From assembly GCF_000621325.1 (NCBI RefSeq), contig NZ_JHYQ01000007.1, positions 84,532-148,531 on the forward strand: DNA of 64,000 nt, read 5' to 3'. Below, piece by piece: positions 60,698-64,000 of the stretch. Position numbers and translations under genes: made by a program. Source of the stretch: Thiothrix lacustris DSM 21227. Its GTDB lineage: Bacteria > Pseudomonadota > Gammaproteobacteria > Thiotrichales > Thiotrichaceae. The first letter of the stretch is position 1, and every line of letters starts with the position of its first letter. The notes under the pieces were generated by a model. It saw only the letters and a list, made by a program, of their open reading frames with translations, ran no database searches and was not told the DNA's origin.

Positions 60698-62386
60698 ATG
60701 GCGAATGCACGACTGGCAATAACTCCCAAAAATCACAAAGGCAACCGCGTGAACCAACTCTCCCCCAAAGAAACGAAGAACCCCCTCCCCAACCCTGACA
60801 AGGGAGTATCGCAAGATTTGAATGTTTCGAAGAAAATCCCCCTCAATCCCCCTTTTTCAAAGGGGGAGGCCGGAGAGCACCTTGAACAATCAAGTGGCCA
60901 CATTGTCTTGCCCCCCTCCTTTGCAAAAGGAGGGGTTGGGGGAGGATTTTCTTCGAGCAGCCAACTCCCCCCCGGCTGGACAGTTTTGAGTTGTGGTGAT
61001 GCGTTTGATCAAATCTCAACAACAAAAGCGAAGATTAAAACCAAGGATACTTTATCAGAAGGGTTGTTTCCAGTTGTTGATCAGGGCTTGAATTTCATTG
61101 CTGGCTATATAGATGATGAAGATAAGGTTTTAGATGTTGACGAGCCTGTTTGTGTGTTTGGTGATCATACAAGAATAATAAAATGGGTGGATTTTTCATT
61201 TGTTCCTGGAGCTGATGGAACAAAAGTACTAACTCCAAAAAAACATATTCACCCTAGATTTTTTTATTATCAATTAAAGAGTTTGAAAATAGTTGATAGA
61301 GGTTATTCACGTCATTTCAAATATCTGAAAGAGTCTGTATTTGTACTTGCCCCCCTCCCCGAACAAATCCGCATAGCCAATAAACTCGACAGCATTCTCG
61401 CCAAAGTCGACAACGCTCAGGCTCGGCTGGAAAAAATCCCTACCCTGCTGAAACGCTTCCGGCAAGCGGTGTTGGCTGCGGCGACTTCGGGAGAGTTGAC
61501 GAGGGAGTGGCGGGAGGAAAGAAGTTTAAGTTCGATTAAAAATATTCTTGAGAATTCTCGACTTCAACACTGGAAAAATATTCAGCTTGATGAGTTTGAA
61601 AAAAAGAAGATTACTCCAAAAAGTAATGAATGGATGAGTAAGTACAAGCCAATTCGATATGTGGGTAAACTAAAGGGAATTCCTGATGAATGGTTGATAG
61701 AGCGCTTGGACTTTATAGCGGATGTAATAGATCCCAACCCAAAACATAGAAATCCTAAATATCATGAGTCTGGTTATCTTTTTATATCTACTGCTCAGTT
61801 TTCAGGAGTTGATGACTTTGATTTTTCTACCTGTCGATATGTGGCTGAAGAAACTATATTGGAACAGAAAGAACGATGTCGATTTGATGAGAGAAGCATT
61901 GCTTTCTCCAGAAAAGGTACAATTGGCCATACAAGAATTTTAGATGTTGAATTTAAGTTTGCTCTGCTTGACTCATTGTGTGTAATAAATTGTGATGAAA
62001 ACTTGTCAGAGAAATTCATTAACTATGTCTTGCGAAGCTCAGTTGTTCATGTACAAGTCCTAGAAAAGACTAAGGGTGTGGCTTTAAAACAAATAAGTGT
62101 CGGTGGTGTAAGGGAGTTACTCATACCTATTCCTTCATTGGAAGAGCAGGGGGAGATTGTGCGGCGGGTGGAGTCGTTGTTTGCGCTGGCGGATTCGGTG
62201 GAGAAGCAGTACAAGGCGGCGAAACAGCGGCTGGATCGCCTAACGCAAGCGGTGTTGGCGAAGGCGTTCCGGGGTGAGCTGGTGCCGCAAGACCCGGACG
62301 ATGAACCCGCCGCAGAACTCTTGAAGCGCATTCAGGCACAACGCACACAACAGCAAACGGGAAAGAAGCGCCATGCTGCAAGCTAA
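60698..62386 (+). CDS. hsdS: Type I specificity subunit HsdS with N-terminal repeat insertion
   Basis: Protein of 562 residues. The first about 88 residues do not look like HsdS and include the repeat-derived text NPPFSKGE and LPPSFAKGGVGGGF. Normal HsdS sequence starts at LPPGWTVLSCGDAF. Two AT-rich target recognition domains follow (about 95-220 and 290-475), each ending in a conserved helix: APLPEQIRIANKLDSILAKVDNA and IPSLEEQGEIVRRVESLFALADSVEKQ. The subunit decides the DNA sequence recognised. Base composition of the recognition domains is far from that of hsdM, as is usual for swapped domains. Whether the extension disturbs function is unknown. Confidence 0.9.
   Translation: MANARLAITPKNHKGNRVNQLSPKETKNPLPNPDKGVSQDLNVSKKIPLNPPFSKGEAGEHLEQSSGHIVLPPSFAKGGVGGGFSSSSQLPPGWTVLSCGDAFDQISTTKAKIKTKDTLSEGLFPVVDQGLNFIAGYIDDEDKVLDVDEPVCVFGDHTRIIKWVDFSFVPGADGTKVLTPKKHIHPRFFYYQLKSLKIVDRGYSRHFKYLKESVFVLAPLPEQIRIANKLDSILAKVDNAQARLEKIPTLLKRFRQAVLAAATSGELTREWREERSLSSIKNILENSRLQHWKNIQLDEFEKKKITPKSNEWMSKYKPIRYVGKLKGIPDEWLIERLDFIADVIDPNPKHRNPKYHESGYLFISTAQFSGVDDFDFSTCRYVAEETILEQKERCRFDERSIAFSRKGTIGHTRILDVEFKFALLDSLCVINCDENLSEKFINYVLRSSVVHVQVLEKTKGVALKQISVGGVRELLIPIPSLEEQGEIVRRVESLFALADSVEKQYKAAKQRLDRLTQAVLAKAFRGELVPQDPDDEPAAELLKRIQAQRTQQQTGKKRHAAS
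60827..60956. mobile_element. 130-bp MITE-like palindromic element inside hsdS
   Basis: The ends are a perfect 13-bp inverted repeat: TCGAAGAAAATCC (60827-60839) and GGATTTTCTTCGA (60944-60956). Inside are two G/C-rich hairpins: CCCCCTTT-TTC-AAAGGGGG (60848-60866) and CCCCTCCTTT-GCA-AAAGGAGGGG (60913-60935). A shorter relative (GAACCCCCTCCCCAACCC) lies just before it near 60780. The block from 60754 to 60960 is 207 bp and is flanked by CCAACTCTCCCC and CCAACTCCCCCC. Confidence 0.8.
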
Positions 62387-63077
62387 TCAGTATCAGCAAC
62401 TCATCACCAGCATCACCGCGAGTCTGGAACAAGGCCGCCGCCAAGCTGTTCAACGGGTCAACAGTGTTCTGGTGCAAACCTATTGGCACATCGGCAAACA
62501 CATCGTCGAGTTTGAGCAGCAAGGGAATGAAAAAGCCGAGTACGGTTACAAGGTGCTCAAGCAAATGGATAAAATACGGGCAAAACCCAAAGACCCGTAT
62601 GTCTTCGAGTTCCTTGATCTACCGGAGCGTAACTACCACGAATCCGAACTGGAAAACAGCCTGATCGAAAAGCTGGAACATTTCCTGCTGGAACTGGGCA
62701 AAGGTTTTGCCTTCATCGGTCAGCAGTATCGCATTACGCTGGACAACACACACTTCTACGTTGATCTGGTGTTCTACCACCGCATCCTCAAATGCTTCGT
62801 GCTGATCGACCTGAAAACCCGCAAGGTCAAACATCACGACATCGGGCAAATGAACATGTACCTCAACTATTTCAAGGCAGAGGAAAACGTGGCGGATGAC
62901 AACGACCCCATTGGCATCGTCCTCGCCACTGACAAGGATGAAATCATGGTGGAGTACGCGACAGGTTCCATTTCCAATCAGTTGTTTGTCTCCAAATACC
63001 AGCTTTACTTGCCGGATGTGGATCTGTTGCGGACGCAATTGCAGCACTTGTTGGACGAGCAGGAACAGCAAGCATGA
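62373..63077 (+). CDS. DUF1016/YhcG-type PD-(D/E)XK nuclease, internally shortened
   Basis: Protein of 234 residues. The start (NSVLVQTYWHIGKHIVEFEQQGNEKAEYG) and the C-terminal nuclease (KDPYVFEFLDLPE, HFYVDLVFYHRILKCFVLIDLK, DIGQMNMYLNYF) are typical of the family. Family members are usually about 340-380 residues; here the middle, with the SERNLRNMRQFY-type block, is missing, and EYGYKVLKQMDKIRAKPKDPY joins both halves in frame. The nuclease residues D and E/DxK are kept. Its start overlaps the end of hsdS by 14 bp. DUF1016 nucleases are common beside type I systems. Confidence 0.87.
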   Translation: MLQANQYQQLITSITASLEQGRRQAVQRVNSVLVQTYWHIGKHIVEFEQQGNEKAEYGYKVLKQMDKIRAKPKDPYVFEFLDLPERNYHESELENSLIEKLEHFLLELGKGFAFIGQQYRITLDNTHFYVDLVFYHRILKCFVLIDLKTRKVKHHDIGQMNMYLNYFKAEENVADDNDPIGIVLATDKDEIMVEYATGSISNQLFVSKYQLYLPDVDLLRTQLQHLLDEQEQQA

Positions 63078-63541
63078 CCACAGAACTCGACCGCTACGAC
63101 TGGCACATCCTCCGCACCCTGCAAAACAACGGCAACATCAGCAATCAGGACTTGGCTGACCGCATCGGCCTTTCCCCCTCGCCCTGCCTGCGCCGGGTGC
63201 GCATACTGGAGGAGGCCGGTTTCATCACCGGCTACCGAGCCTTGCTGGATGCGAAAAAGCTCGGCCTGTCGCTGATGGCCTTGATCCACATCTCGATGGA
63301 TCAGCACACCCCCGAACGTTTCAACACCTTTGAAGCGCGTATCGCCGACATTCCCGAAGTGCTCGAATGCCTGCTGATCACCGGGCAGTCCGCCGATTAC
63401 CAGCTCAAAGTGGTGGTCAAGGATATGGATGCGTTTCAGGAATTGCTGCTCAACCGCATCACGCGGATACCGGGTGTGAGTGGGGTGCATTCCAGCTTTG
63501 TGCTGCGCCGGGTGGTGGATAAGACCGCCTTGCCGCTATAG
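63074..63541 (+). CDS. Lrp/AsnC-family transcriptional regulator
   Basis: Regulator of 155 residues. The helix-turn-helix is WHILRTLQNNGNISNQDLADRIGLSPSPCLRRVRILEEAGFI. An AsnC/RAM ligand domain follows (SLMALIHISMDQHTPERFNTFEARIADIPEVLECLLITGQSADYQLKVVV). Such proteins bind amino acids. It overlaps the DUF1016 gene by 4 bp (ATGA), so it is transcribed with the restriction island and may regulate it. Confidence 0.93.
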   Translation: MTTELDRYDWHILRTLQNNGNISNQDLADRIGLSPSPCLRRVRILEEAGFITGYRALLDAKKLGLSLMALIHISMDQHTPERFNTFEARIADIPEVLECLLITGQSADYQLKVVVKDMDAFQELLLNRITRIPGVSGVHSSFVLRRVVDKTALPL

Positions 63542-63633
63542 CTGGTTAGTAGCACCGAAAACCGCGATATGGCTTTTCCACCGGGATAACCCTACAATCA
63601 AACACATATCCATCACCCCGCAGAGGGCAAAAC

Positions 63634-63897
63634 ATGCAAATAACGCTTGAAATACCGGATCACGTCCTGCTGCCACAACAGGATAAAACTAGCCTCGCAC
63701 AGCTACTCAAGCTGCATACCGCTTTGTTGCTGTTCCAGTCCGGTCAATTATCGCGTGGCGCAGCCTGCGAATTTGCAGGTGTAGACATTTACACCTTCCT
63801 TGCCGCCTGCAAGCAGTACCACATCGAAACCATCAGCACCGATATGGATGAAATCGAAGCCGAAGTCATTCGTTTCAAACAGCTTCGCGCCGCATGA
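63634..63897 (+). CDS. UPF0175-family antitoxin
   Basis: Protein of 87 residues with GAGGG before the ATG: MQITLEIPDHVLLPQQDKTSLAQLL at the start and the UPF0175 helix-turn-helix block GQLSRGAACEFAGVDIYTFLAACKQYHIET. Its family pairs with DUF3368 PIN toxins in two-gene operons. The toxin ATG overlaps its stop here (ATGA at 63894), but the toxin gene is destroyed after five codons. Confidence 0.88.
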   Translation: MQITLEIPDHVLLPQQDKTSLAQLLKLHTALLLFQSGQLSRGAACEFAGVDIYTFLAACKQYHIETISTDMDEIEAEVIRFKQLRAA

Positions 63898-63950
63898 TTG
63901 TCATCAGTCGTGCGCGAGATACCCCTGCCTTTAGGCATGGGGAGGGATAG
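63894..63950 (+). pseudogene. Truncated PIN (DUF3368) toxin start
   Basis: MIVIS, the usual start of UPF0175-linked PIN toxins (commonly MIVISDTSPL), is followed by unrelated codons and a stop at 63950. The break falls near 63908, where hairpin-bearing DNA begins. Confidence 0.6.
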
Positions 63951-64000
63951 CGCGTCGGCGACAGCCGACCCTCTTCTCGCTCCTCCGTTTGGTTTGCTAT
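63908..64000. mobile_element. Probable IS200/IS605-type element end
   Basis: CCCCTGCC-TTTA-GGCATGGGG (63922-63942) is a hairpin with one bulged T, the form TnpA transposases of IS200/IS605 recognise; text such as TTTAGGCATGGGGAGG is typical of these ends. A second hairpin, GTCGGC-GACA-GCCGAC (63954-63969), follows. The element runs beyond the window, so no transposase or TnpB gene can be seen. Confidence 0.5.

Noticed and set aside
63074..63541. Lrp/AsnC gene as an outside neighbour of the restriction island
   Set aside because: The 4-bp overlap with the DUF1016 gene argues that it belongs to the same transcript, so it was kept with the island.
1..64000. tRNA or rRNA genes
   Set aside because: I looked through the gaps for T-loop (GGTTCGAATCC-like) and rRNA signatures and saw none, but I could not run a covariance search.

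Overview
The window is a chromosomal piece of a gammaproteobacterium, probably a Thiothrix-like sulfur bacterium of the Thiotrichales. That placement is my inference. It rests on the hisF-hisE-tatABC block, assimilatory sulfate reduction through an APS-type reductase, a membrane-bound formate dehydrogenase with the DUF3305/DUF3306 accessory genes, and dense, mostly operonic gene order. I saw no rRNA, tRNA, CRISPR array, prophage or complete insertion sequence.

Layout. (1) 1-9.2 kb: a minus-strand operon tupA-tupB-tupC followed by one long ORF that joins MobA, MobB and MoeA (cut by the window edge). A sigma-54 promoter and a long inverted repeat lie between tupA and a divergent NtrC-type regulator/Cache histidine kinase pair. 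A self-contained ATPase/nuclease-like gene with 15-bp phased repeats follows. (2) 9.2-20.2 kb: a formate dehydrogenase island (fdhC, fdhB, fdhA, a small Tat-signal protein, a TorD-type chaperone, a DUF3306-ferredoxin fusion, DUF3305) and, divergently, moaA-fdhD-regulator. (3) 20.3-32.7 kb: aldehyde dehydrogenase, a Fic protein with a 10-bp tandem operator, then sulfate assimilation (SLC13 permease, cysN, cysD, cysI, cysH, cysJ) under three copies of one 54-bp promoter module. (4) 32.7-52.6 kb: housekeeping genes (purU, trmB, thiG, thiS, gpmI, tatABC, hisE, hisF, nsrR/hmp, tag, leuA) with accessory genes between them: a STAND ATPase, a Ser/Gly/Lys/Cys repeat peptide next to an APH-fold kinase, a secreted nuclease and several orphans and remnants. 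(5) 52.8-64 kb: a type I restriction-modification island, hsdR-fic-yhfG/fic*-hsdM-Uma2-antitoxin/PIN-hsdS-DUF1016-lrp, ending at a UPF0175 antitoxin whose toxin partner is broken by what looks like an IS200/IS605-type end.

How the genes connect. Metal uptake (TupABC), cofactor synthesis (MoaA, MobA/MobB/MoeA), cofactor sulfuration (FdhD), folding (TorD-like) and Tat export (TatABC) all serve the molybdo- or tungsto-formate dehydrogenase. PurU supplies formate from formyl-tetrahydrofolate. The cys genes form one regulon. The restriction island holds several broken or internally deleted parts: a Fic toxin without its catalytic motif, a shortened DUF1016 nuclease and an hsdS carrying a repeat insertion. 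That suggests active turnover.

Strongest new observations: the 54-bp sulfur promoter module in three gapless copies, the sigma-54 control region for tungstate uptake, the MobA-MobB-MoeA fusion, the peptide/kinase pair at 42.1-43.6 kb, and the in-frame 207-bp repeat insertion in hsdS.
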